Assembly (NCBI GenBank): GCA_900323505.1
Contig: OOIN01000003.1
Span: forward strand, 186,001-250,000
DNA: 64,000 nt
DNA from: Ustilago trichophora
Lineage: Eukaryota > Basidiomycota > Ustilaginomycetes > Ustilaginales > Ustilaginaceae
Direction: 5' to 3'
In this document: piece after piece, positions 10,079 to 19,267 of the stretch
Position numbering within the stretch: the stretch's first letter is position 1
Layout of the letters: each line of letters opens with the position of its first letter
Program-made: the position numbers and the translations under genes
Notes under the pieces: generated by a model
The model's database searches: none
What the model was told of the DNA's origin: nothing
The model's input: the letters and a program-made list of their open reading frames with translations, nothing else

Positions 10079-10479
10079 TTTTCGGTCAGATTTGATGCTG
10101 TTGTTCGGAGGAGGTGATGGTTGGAAGGTGGGAAGAGAAGGAAGGATGAAGGATGAAGGGAGGGGAGAGGTGTGATGTATCCGTGCATTGTGACATGCGG
10201 GGCGGAAAACGCGGTAACTTTAAACGGCGGTAAATTCCTCCACAAGCGTTGGTCGAGTGGAGAGCTTACGACCTCTTGCAATTCGGACGACAAGAAGCTT
10301 GTTCACCACCTTGAACCGGACGAATGCATGCTCCTCGCCCATCTTCACCCTCTTGCTCATGATCACAAAGTACACAGACGCACACACATTCATCAGATAA
10401 CTACCAAACTAGCACTGAAGATCAAAAACGCAAATGGTATCAATTCCACAACCAGAACACAATCAGGAATGCACCAACC

Positions 10480-11250
10480 CTATGCTTGCGCCGCACCAGC
10501 TTTAAGCGCCCTTCCAGCTTCCACCTTTTCCTCGTTCCTCGTCAGTTTCCCTGCAACCACTTTTGCCTGACCTTTCAACTTGTCCTTCAATCCAACGCCC
10601 TTGGATGCCTGACTGTCTACCTCTGTCGAAGTAGCATCTGTTGACTGTGTCCTTTCACTGCTTCCCACCCAACTACCGCTACCATTCCCATTGCTATTGC
10701 TGACATCTTCATTCCCGTTCAGCTGCTCCTCACGGCTCTCGAAAGTCGTTTTACCCTCTGCCGGCTCGCTAGTGGGGTTCTCCCTACGAGCGTCGGATGT
10801 GGGACACGGTTGGTCGGAGTAGTCGACTCCAACTTGCGCCGTACTGGACTGGTTCTTATTCTGCTGCTGTTCCTTGCGATAGGCCTCCTGAACGTCGTCG
10901 TCGGGTGAAACGGTCGTTCCGGCGCCTGCAGTGGTGGGGATTCCAGATTCAGTACCGATGTGGTTCTGCGGTGCCGAGGTGCGCGAAGGGTCCGAGGGGC
11001 CTCGTTCGAGCTCTTCGCTGTGGTCTTGACGTGCAATGATTGGTTGCTTTTCCTCCTCTGCTTGCTGCTGCGCTTCCGCATGGGGTTCAGACGAAGTAGG
11101 ATCTCGAGAGCTCGATGTGGTTTGGTCCAGCTGTGTGGAAGTGGAAGGGTAGGTCTCGGAGAGAGCAGCGAATCCTGTTGCTTCTGCGACGAGGGTGGTC
11201 GCAATGGAGGTGTATGCGGTGGTAGCGCGGCTTTCGGTGGTGTCGGTCAT
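10480..11250 (-). CDS. Hypothetical protein with CsbD-like C-terminal helix, 256 aa
   Basis: Not confidently recognised. The first 200 residues are Thr/Ser/Gln/Glu-rich and low in hydrophobics. The C-terminus holds a strongly amphipathic helix, GLKDKLKGQAKVVAGKLTRN then EEKVEAGRALKAGAAQA, which resembles the KxKGxxxxxxGxxTxxxxxxxxG pattern of CsbD-like stress proteins. Such proteins are abundant under stress in bacteria and fungi, but their function is unclear. The chosen start is the ATG at 11250 (MTDTTESRATTAYTS); the frame extends upstream without a better start. Two TACAGTA heptamers lie 124 and 218 bp upstream. The 401 bp between its stop and the DUF3237 start hold no other gene. Confidence 0.6.
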   Translation of the reverse strand: MTDTTESRATTAYTSIATTLVAEATGFAALSETYPSTSTQLDQTTSSSRDPTSSEPHAEAQQQAEEEKQPIIARQDHSEELERGPSDPSRTSAPQNHIGTESGIPTTAGAGTTVSPDDDVQEAYRKEQQQNKNQSSTAQVGVDYSDQPCPTSDARRENPTSEPAEGKTTFESREEQLNGNEDVSNSNGNGSGSWVGSSERTQSTDATSTEVDSQASKGVGLKDKLKGQAKVVAGKLTRNEEKVEAGRALKAGAAQA

Positions 11251-12738
11251 GTTTGATGTTCTTTGTTTGGCGTTGTTAGCTTCAGAAGAAAGGAGGTGGG
11301 CGATACCATAGATCGAGAAAGCGACAGCAGCGAAATCTTGGTGGAGAAGACCAAAGGAGGAGCTCTGATGGTATACAGTATATCTTTGCACGAGAAGATA
11401 GATTGCGCACAGCGGCTTATCAACGCCTCAGATCTGCGCCTTGCCCCAAGTTGACCGACGACGAGCTTACAGTACTTGGGGCTTTTTTTGAAACTTCTTC
11501 CTGATTCCCAACCTTGCGATTTGACTCTCGCCTCATCTCGCCTCGTGCTGGCCCGTACGTCAGAGAGAGAAAGCCACGCTAAGTTGGCGTCTATCCCAAT
11601 CCTCGGCTCTAACTCCTTTCCCTCTCCTCTCCCCACGCAGCGAGAGAGAAATCAGAGGAGGCTGGAGAAAAAAGTGCACATTTCTTAGCCGAGCTTGTGG
11701 TTGCGCCAACAAGATATACCTCGATTCAGAGCAGAAGTGTTGGCCCGTTGATAGGCTACATCAGCTATGAGCCACCTTGGCAAAAAAGAGATCCCTGTAA
11801 GACGAGCTTCAAGAGAGTTGTACGTCAACAGTCGTGCCTCCTTTTATTGGAGGCTGTATGCAATGTCGACCACTCGCAAAACGAGACGCCTCGATGAACA
11901 CCGCAAGCACGTGCGACTGGGACGTTGTTGAGCGCGAGGCGGTGCAATGCAATGCAGTCCAACCCAATCCACGACCTTGCAAGATGAAAATGATGCAACG
12001 CAACGCAGCACAGCACAGCATGGCGAAGAATCTTACTTGGGTGACCTCATATTGCACCGATTGCATTCTCACGTGGGCGCTTTTGCGCTGTCACATGCAA
12101 TCCAAATTTGCAAAAGAGACCGCAAAAGAGGCCGATTCTTGTGCTTTTTCGCCATAAATGTGGGTATTGGAGATCTGACATTATGAAAAGGGAGCGAAAA
12201 TTGCGTGAGGCCTCTCCGCATTCATGCAGAACAGCAGAGCAACAGTAGAGTGATGGATGGCGCAACAAGCGCACGGCCACTAATGTGCGTGTGATTCGAT
12301 CTTGTCACCATCATCTGTGCTATCTTGGACCCTATATCACTTTGCCGCCTTGTCACACTCGCAGTGGTGGCCATCGACTACGCCCATCGCATTCAGTTTG
12401 GCACATTCTCCACCATCACGCAACCATTCAGCACAGCAACTCCGCATCTCGACAGGAGGAGGCCAGGCTCAAACCAACTACACGCATCGTTCTCATCCAG
12501 TCGTATCCCTTGGCTCCACTGCATTCATCCACACGTTCACTTGATCCACACCGCCCATTCCAGCCGCTTCCACAACGATCCACTGATTGTGGTCTCCACA
12601 CATCCACCGCTGGGTTGGTTCACCGACTTGCGGCGAATCCCATGCATGCGAGAGCTCTTAGTTATAGCATCTCTACTCAGCCAACAAAGTCCGTTCTTGT
12701 CGCTCTGACTGCACCCTCACATCGACGGAATCTCCAAT
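11251..12738. other. Gene-free divergent interval upstream of the CsbD-like gene and Snf4
   Basis: Nearly 1.5 kb without a supported gene. It contains TACAGTA at 11374-11380 and 11468-11474, a patch of pentamer-like runs (gcaacgcaacgcagcacagcac, about 11994-12016), and a long pyrimidine-rich leader before Snf4. Short open frames here have no recognisable content. Confidence 0.45.
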
Positions 12739-14658
12739 ATGGACGTACCACGATCCAGAGCAGCCTCTGGTAGCTCAGCAATTGCTGGAGGCGGAATGGA
12801 CATTCCAGGTGCGTCCACATCTCATGGCAGCTCGTCTCGCACAGGTCCAGGCACACGAGCACGCAGAGAACGAGAGAAGAGCGGTCGACCCAAGGATAAG
12901 CATCTCCTCGCACTCCGTTCCATTCGCGACTTTCTCCGTGGACGTAGCAGCTACGATGTGCTTCCCGTCAGTTTCCGACTTATCGTCTTAGATACAAAGC
13001 TAGTCGTCAAGCCGGCACTCGATGTCATGTGGCAGGCCGGCGTCGTTTCGGCTCCACTATGGCAGTCTACCCCACACGAGCTGCTCGGCAACTCTTCCAG
13101 CGAAGACGCACCCGCACAGTCACAGGACGCCACGCAAACGCAAACGCAACCGGCAGAAGGAGAAGGAAATGTCAGCCCGAAAAGCATGCACACCACCGCT
13201 GCTGAAGCGAGTACAAAGGCGCAGAACAAGGCATCAGACAAGGCGCATCAGCTCTCTGGCTTCGCAGGCATGCTCACCGTCAACGACATTATCCATCTCA
13301 TCCAGTACTACTACCACCATTCGAGCTACGATTCGGCTGCAGAAGATGTGGAAAAGTTCCGCCTCGAAAGGTTGCGAGATATCGAACAGGCGCTCAACGT
13401 CCCGCCTCCTCCTTTGTTGTCGGTTCATCCATTGAGGCCGCTCTTCGATGCGTGTCAGCTGTTGATCAAGACACATGCACGTCGATTGCCGTTGTTGGAC
13501 TACGATGAGCAGACGGGGATGGAGACCGTTGTCTCCGTGTTGACGCAGTACCGAGTGCTCAAGTTCATCGCAATGAACTGCAGAGAGACATCTGCACTCT
13601 GGAGAAGTCTGCGCCAACTCAACATTGGCACATACTGCCAACACTACAAGGCACAGCGCGGTAGTACTTCAGGCACCACCTCGCACCGTGGATCCGACGC
13701 CTCTGAACCAGGCATTCTCAAATCTGAACATGGTCAATCGCTCAACATGAGCGAGCTTCCTGCAGATACTACTGAAGACGCAGCATCACGGCGCGAATCG
13801 GATGCCTCGAGTACTTCGCGAACCGCTCCTGCTGCTGCTGCTCCTCCTCCTCCTCCTCCTCCTCGCACGACTGAAGCAGACACCTCGAACCCCTATGCAC
13901 CCATCGCAACAGCCACCTTGGACACCACAGTATTCGACGTGGTCCACATGTTTTCCGAGCGCGGTATCTCGGCGGTTCCCATCCTCGACGAAGACGGAAA
14001 CGTGGTCGACCTCTACGAGACTGTCGACGTTATCACGCTTGTCCGCACTGGCGCCTATACATCTTTGGACCTCACCATCCGACAAGCGCTCGAGCGTCGA
14101 CCGCCCGACTTTTCCGGAGTCTGGACGTGTTCACCCGACGACTCTCTCGCATCCATCTTTGCGCTTCTGCGCAAACGTCGCGTGCATCGACTGCTCGTTC
14201 TCGAACCGGAGCCTATCCTCGTCCAAGGCGTCGATTTCAAACCGGACAAAACCGCCCCGCTCGAAGAACTCGATAGCTACGTCGACGATCTCGTCGAGCA
14301 AGAAAAGCAGCGCGAAAAGGAAGACCGACAGACATTCATCAACGATCCGAAATCGTCGTTGGAAGAGAGACTCGAAAAAGGCGATCCGGTTCGAAAGACC
14401 CGTGGGAGACTCGTCGGGATCGTCTGTTTGAGCGATATCCTCCGCTACGTCATCGGCGAACAGAGCGTAGGTGTCAACGACGACAATCATGCGGTAGCAA
14501 GAAGCAGAGGTACAAGCGTAGGTAGCGCTCCAAGTTCGCATCAAGACACCGTGGCTACCACAGCAGCAGCAACAGAGACAACAGCGGGATTCACTTCGCC
14601 TACAACAAGCTTGGATGCCACTCAGACGATTCCTGAGCATGAGGCGCTCGAGTTGTAA
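12739..14658 (+). CDS. SNF4: SNF1/AMPK gamma subunit Snf4, four CBS motifs
   Basis: The regulatory gamma subunit of the SNF1 (AMPK) kinase, which senses adenine nucleotides and controls carbon-source use. The 639-aa product begins with about 50 disordered residues, then the first CBS region: ALRSIRDFLRGRSSYDVLPV and LDTKLVVKPALDVMWQAGVVSAPLW (about 55-110). FAGMLTVNDIIHLIQYYY follows at about 175. Later come ARRLPLLDYDE and SVLTQYRVLKFIAMNC (CBS2), AVPILDEDGNVVDLYETVDV (CBS3) and KRRVHRLLVLE with GRLVGIVCLSDILRYVIGE (CBS4). Insertions typical of smut proteins separate the CBS motifs: a Gln/Thr-rich one within CBS1 and a Ser-rich, poly-Pro one near residues 310-385. It converges on the Grr1 gene, 158 bp away. 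Confidence 0.93.
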   Translation: MDVPRSRAASGSSAIAGGGMDIPGASTSHGSSSRTGPGTRARREREKSGRPKDKHLLALRSIRDFLRGRSSYDVLPVSFRLIVLDTKLVVKPALDVMWQAGVVSAPLWQSTPHELLGNSSSEDAPAQSQDATQTQTQPAEGEGNVSPKSMHTTAAEASTKAQNKASDKAHQLSGFAGMLTVNDIIHLIQYYYHHSSYDSAAEDVEKFRLERLRDIEQALNVPPPPLLSVHPLRPLFDACQLLIKTHARRLPLLDYDEQTGMETVVSVLTQYRVLKFIAMNCRETSALWRSLRQLNIGTYCQHYKAQRGSTSGTTSHRGSDASEPGILKSEHGQSLNMSELPADTTEDAASRRESDASSTSRTAPAAAAPPPPPPPRTTEADTSNPYAPIATATLDTTVFDVVHMFSERGISAVPILDEDGNVVDLYETVDVITLVRTGAYTSLDLTIRQALERRPPDFSGVWTCSPDDSLASIFALLRKRRVHRLLVLEPEPILVQGVDFKPDKTAPLEELDSYVDDLVEQEKQREKEDRQTFINDPKSSLEERLEKGDPVRKTRGRLVGIVCLSDILRYVIGEQSVGVNDDNHAVARSRGTSVGSAPSSHQDTVATTAAATETTAGFTSPTTSLDATQTIPEHEALEL

Positions 14659-14816
14659 TCTTGTCTTCTGTGCCATCTTGCGATTTTTCAACTGTTTCAG
14701 TGACAGCATGCAGTCAAGTTTGTGAAAAGGAAAGATTGCGAACAAGTGCAAGAAAGAAAAAACTACATGATGCTAAGCAACAAAAGAAAATCAAAGACAA
14801 AAAACTAAAACGAAAA

Positions 14817-17456
14817 CTATCCACCGAATCTTGCCTCTCTCAAAGCTCTCAACCTTTCTCTGTCGACTTGTTGGTGTTGGTGTTGTTGAGGGTCGATATG
14901 ATGTGGGATTAGCTCTTGGGATGCGTCTGGTGTGGACCAGACTTCTGGTTCTGCTTCGTCGTCTTGGTCTTCCGCCATTGGTTGGGGGTGGGTTTCGCCG
15001 ATGAGAGGTAGACCGGGATTTCGTTGCTCCTGCGCGTTGATGAGGATCTGGTGGTTGGAGTTGACTCCGTCGGTGCTCAACGAGGCACGGTTGAGCAAGG
15101 TTGCGTCTTGGGTGGCACGTCGAGCGTTGGCGTACCGTTGAAGTTGACGATGTTGATCGTAGTACATCTGATCTGCTAGGGCCGTATGACGTCGTTGTGT
15201 CGTCGCTGGGTTGGGTAGAGAATTGGAAAGGTTCGCTACTGCATGGCCAAGTGGAGCAGCTTGTTGACCCGTCGCCATCCCATTGACATTGCCATTCGTA
15301 GCCGCCGCAATATCACCATTGTTATGCTGCTGCCCTCCCTCCCCCAACCCTCCCAACGCCGTCCTCGCCCTCGGCTCCAATTGGCCAAACTCAACCGCCA
15401 ACTGCTCATCACTATATACCCCCTGCAAGAATCTCCGCAAATCATGCACCCCTTTGCCACTATACACGCAAAAAGCTTGCCTCTGATGCTCGTTGAAATC
15501 CTTCGGTGGCGCCCTGCACATCGCCTGCAACTCTGGCCTTCTAAAAGCGGGTACGCCCGTCAAACTTAGATGCGTCAACCTCCCCAACCTCTGCAAGACG
15601 CAGAAGATCGCCGGAACCGACACATTCTCGCAGTAACTGAGATGGATACGTTCCAACGAGTTGTAGCGATCCACCAGACCATAGATGGCCTGATCGGTCA
15701 AGTTGATGACTTTGACAAGGCCGATGCGGCGGAGTTTGGGCATGTTGTTGGCGATCTCGGTGACGGAGAGATCGGTGAGGTTGGGACAGCATGCGACGTC
15801 GATATAGCGAAGACGGGTGCAGGAGCGGGCGAGGTGGGTGACGGCTCGATCGGTGATGTTGGAGACGTGACCGAGGTGGAGGTAGTGGAGGTTTTTGCCG
15901 AGCTTGGCGATCGAGTAAAGAGCTTCGTCGGTGAGACGGGTGCATTTGGTGAGGGCGAGGTTTTTGAGACGGGGAACGTTGGCGACGATTCCTTCGACTG
16001 CGTCGTCCGAGATCGAGGTGCAGCTGGTGAGGTCGAGGATGCGGAGATGGTCAAAGAGGCGGGTGTGGGCGAGTTCGCCAGGGATGGAAAGGGAGCGTGT
16101 CAGACCGTTGTCGCGTCGTGAGTCCAAGGAAGCGTTGGGGCCCGGTGAAGTTCCTCGACTGGCCGGGACGGAATCGCTCGCAAATGCGGCTGTAGCAGCA
16201 GCAGCAGCAGCAGCAAGACCTGAACGAGATGCATGCGAATGCGAGGTCCCCAGCATAGGTACACCCGTCGTACCGCGTGCTGAAGGGAACGCATTGTCTG
16301 TCAGATCGGTGCAGTGTGCCAGACGAAGCTCGCGCATCTGATAGCTCTTGGACCAAATTTCTCGCACCGACTTGTCCGAGATCTTGGAGCAGTGAATCAG
16401 ATCCACTTCGAGCAGCGCAGGGCAGTGCTCTGTCAAGGCGAGCAGAGCTTCATCATCGATATTGTCGCATCCGCACAGCTTGACCCTCCTCAACACTTTG
16501 CAGCTCCTAGCGAGCTCGGCGACGCCTTTGGAGGTGATTTTTTTGCAGCCGGTGAGGTTGATTCCCTGCGCCTTGGGACAGTTTGCGGCGAGGGTGAGCA
16601 GGGTTGCATCGGAGATGTCGGCTACATCGGTGAGATCGATGGCGACGAGCTGAGGAGTGTTTTGGAAGACCTTGACGAGGGTAGCGTCGGTGATGTTGGT
16701 GCATCCGGCGAGGGTGAGTCGCTCGAGACGTGTGCATGCGGACATCATGAGGAAGAGTTGATCCTCGAGCTGGTTGGCGAGGAGGGTGAAGTTGAGGCGA
16801 CGGACAAAGTCGGCATAGGGGAAAAGCTGTTCGGGTTTGCGAATGACACCGACCAGTTTGAAGAGAGACGAGATTTTGAAGAGCGCAGGACGGTGCCAGA
16901 GGAGCTCGACGCCGTTGAGGCACCAGGACTTGCAAACGAGGAGGCACGAAAGCAGATCCGGAGGATAGAGGACGAGGTACTTGAAGATGTGGAGGAGGAT
17001 CTCGTGTGGGAGGTTGGAGGCGGTGCTGAGTGGCATGTCTTGAAGGATCCATGTACCGTTGGAGGAAGTTGGAGAGGCGGGTATGAGGGTGCCACGACGA
17101 GAGAGGCGGACGGCTGCGGGGTCAAAGGAGCGTTCGACTGTGCCACGTCCGTTGGTTTTGGAGTGAGCGTCGTCGATGGCGGCGAGGTCGGCAAAGTCCT
17201 GTTGGGCTCCACCATCATCGGATTGAGAAGTGCTGGAGGGGGAGGGTGGTGGACGAGGAAGCGAGGTGCGAGAGCGTGCAGCGAATTCGGCGGGAGATTC
17301 GGAGCGGTCGTCCATGTCGGTGTCGATGAGATGCGTGCGAGAAGATGGACCAGCGCCAGCAGATGGTATGATAGCATCGATAGGGTTGCGTCCCTGGTAT
17401 GGGTATGGTGAGGGAGAGTTGGAACCCCTTGGAGAGGAGTCTGCTGTGTGTGACAT
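14817..17456 (-). CDS. GRR1: SCF ubiquitin ligase F-box/LRR protein Grr1
   Basis: Grr1 is the substrate receptor of an SCF ubiquitin ligase that links nutrient signals, above all glucose, to destruction of cyclins and signalling proteins. The 879-aa product has a disordered N-terminus, an F-box beginning at residue 149 (LPHEILLHIFKYLV...LLVCKSWCLNGVELLW), and then about a dozen leucine-rich repeats of the AMN1/cysteine-containing type. Examples are LERLTLAGCTNITDATLVKV, RRVKLCGCDNIDDEALLAL, LLEVDLIHCSKISDKSVREI and RYIDVACCPNLTDLSVTEIA. One repeat is interrupted by a Ser/Ala-rich insert near residues 400-450. The C-terminal part after the repeats keeps the family segment PAFRRPELQAMCRAPPKDFN, then becomes Gln/His-rich. 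The TACAGTATACAGTA element lies about 400 bp upstream. Confidence 0.93.
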   Translation of the reverse strand: MSHTADSSPRGSNSPSPYPYQGRNPIDAIIPSAGAGPSSRTHLIDTDMDDRSESPAEFAARSRTSLPRPPPSPSSTSQSDDGGAQQDFADLAAIDDAHSKTNGRGTVERSFDPAAVRLSRRGTLIPASPTSSNGTWILQDMPLSTASNLPHEILLHIFKYLVLYPPDLLSCLLVCKSWCLNGVELLWHRPALFKISSLFKLVGVIRKPEQLFPYADFVRRLNFTLLANQLEDQLFLMMSACTRLERLTLAGCTNITDATLVKVFQNTPQLVAIDLTDVADISDATLLTLAANCPKAQGINLTGCKKITSKGVAELARSCKVLRRVKLCGCDNIDDEALLALTEHCPALLEVDLIHCSKISDKSVREIWSKSYQMRELRLAHCTDLTDNAFPSARGTTGVPMLGTSHSHASRSGLAAAAAAATAAFASDSVPASRGTSPGPNASLDSRRDNGLTRSLSIPGELAHTRLFDHLRILDLTSCTSISDDAVEGIVANVPRLKNLALTKCTRLTDEALYSIAKLGKNLHYLHLGHVSNITDRAVTHLARSCTRLRYIDVACCPNLTDLSVTEIANNMPKLRRIGLVKVINLTDQAIYGLVDRYNSLERIHLSYCENVSVPAIFCVLQRLGRLTHLSLTGVPAFRRPELQAMCRAPPKDFNEHQRQAFCVYSGKGVHDLRRFLQGVYSDEQLAVEFGQLEPRARTALGGLGEGGQQHNNGDIAAATNGNVNGMATGQQAAPLGHAVANLSNSLPNPATTQRRHTALADQMYYDQHRQLQRYANARRATQDATLLNRASLSTDGVNSNHQILINAQEQRNPGLPLIGETHPQPMAEDQDDEAEPEVWSTPDASQELIPHHIDPQQHQHQQVDRERLRALREARFGG

Positions 17457-19267
17457 GATCGACTAGGTAAGGCTGAGTCGTAACACTTTTGTTAGATGTG
17501 GCGAGCGTAAGGAGTGAGCATGGACGATGGAGGCTGTATACGTCGTTGCGATGCCAAGTCGATGCTCTTGGTGGAAATACAGATTCGACTGTGATGTTTT
17601 GATTCCGCGCAAAGAAAGGGTTGAAGTGATGTTTTGGTTGCTGATATCTATGGGAGATGGTGGCGTCGATGATTTTGCGATGAGAGTGATGGCGGGCAAA
17701 GGTTGATGAGATTGCACTACGTGAGGATGATCAACTCTTGCTGCTACGAGATGTGCTGTAGAGTAAGAGAATGATGGGAAGGAGCGGAGGAGATGATGAT
17801 GAAGAGCAACGAGATGAACCAAATGACAGAATGACAAGGTTAAAGGCTGTACAGTATACAGTATTGCGATTTGGAATTGATTTGATTTGGGTGGAGGGTC
17901 ACAGTTCACAGCCAAGCAAAGCCAATTTAAAATCAGAGCCTCTCAGTGTCTGACAGCCGCAACCGAGCGGGCGGGCGTAGTGCAGAACTGCAATTTCAGA
18001 TTGACCGGAGCTTGCATTCTTCACTCTGAAGGTCATGATGGTCAGGAGAGACACAAGAGATGCTGTTCTGACGGCTGTGTATACGGACGACAAGCTCTTA
18101 AAAAAAGGAGAGAGAGAAGAAGCAAAAGGTGTGATTCCCATTCGAAGGAATAAAGAAGCTATCTCTCTTCTCACGGCCATCTCGACTCCAATCTTGCTGT
18201 TTCATCTGTTTGTAGGATGTGAGCAAGTGACTTAGTGAGCAACACAGCAGCGAGCTAACCTACAGCAAAAGGGTTTGACGGTATGGTATGTGTATGTGTG
18301 TGTGTGTGTGAATGACATTCCAGCACCGGTTGGCAACACGCGTCATCACCTCGTTGCTTGCTCGCTCACGGACCAGCTCGAGATTGCACTCTATGTCATT
18401 TGCTTTTCTGGCTCGAGAACACCACGCACAACTCTCCATCATCTTATGGTCATGTCGGCTTATCATGGCTGCTGCCGGTGACCAAACCAGATTGCTGGGA
18501 AGCGCAAGCTCATGATTCGAAGCTCGAAATGAGTCCAGAAAGAGACTGTTTGAATATATATATATATTTTTTAAAAAAAAAAAAAATTGGAAAGCAACCC
18601 CTTTTCTTTCTGCGAGATTTCAATTTCATTTCGATCTTTGCAGCTTGCCAGCCAAGCCAAGCCTACAGTAGCTAGAGGTGGTATTTCAAGAGTTCTAACA
18701 CCTTGGCAACGCGGTGCATTTCAAACACTTTGAAATTCCAGTTTCCATTGTTCAATCGTTGGCCAGCTGACACCCTGCAAAATTACACTGCTGAAATGCC
18801 TTCAAGTTGTTACATCTCTGCAAAAACTCGGGCGCCACCAATTTCTTTTTTATTTTTGTTTAGGCAGCATACCAGTCAAAATCCTAAGAGGCTCAGTCGT
18901 CGAAAAAAAAAACTACGGGCGCGCTGAGTTGCTAGGATCGAGCAATCTCACAAAATGCGCCTTCTCCCTCTTCCAATTTAAAGACCTCACATCTCGTCGA
19001 CATCTTTTCCCCTCTTTCTTTCCCCCTCCCCCTTTTTTTTTTTCCTATTCCATGACTGTCTGACGCGACCGAACTCACATCCACAGATCATCTTTGGTGT
19101 TGCTCTCTCTCTCTCTCTTTCTCTTTCTCGGTATTCTCAAGCTACTCCACTCCATTCCAGCTTGACACCTTGTTGCGGCGCTTCATACGCCGTCTACAGC
19201 GGATTGGTCCAAGTACATCCGCATACATCCTCGATTCCATACGCACACGCCTATTCGACCACACATC
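17457..19267. other. Gene-free divergent interval, Grr1 / Reb1-like
   Basis: A 1.8 kb stretch holding the promoters of two regulatory genes. I see two overlapping TACAGTA heptamers (17850-17863), another at 18664-18670, a short GT run (about 18294-18310), a (TA)n followed by poly-A near 18557-18585, and a CT-rich leader (about 19028-19132) before the Reb1-like ATG. No credible coding frame or RNA gene was found. Confidence 0.5.

Noticed and set aside
17463..17915. Minus-strand open frame upstream of Grr1
   Set aside because: It starts with TTG, is His/Ser/Leu-rich leader-like sequence and lies directly in the Grr1 promoter and 5' UTR.
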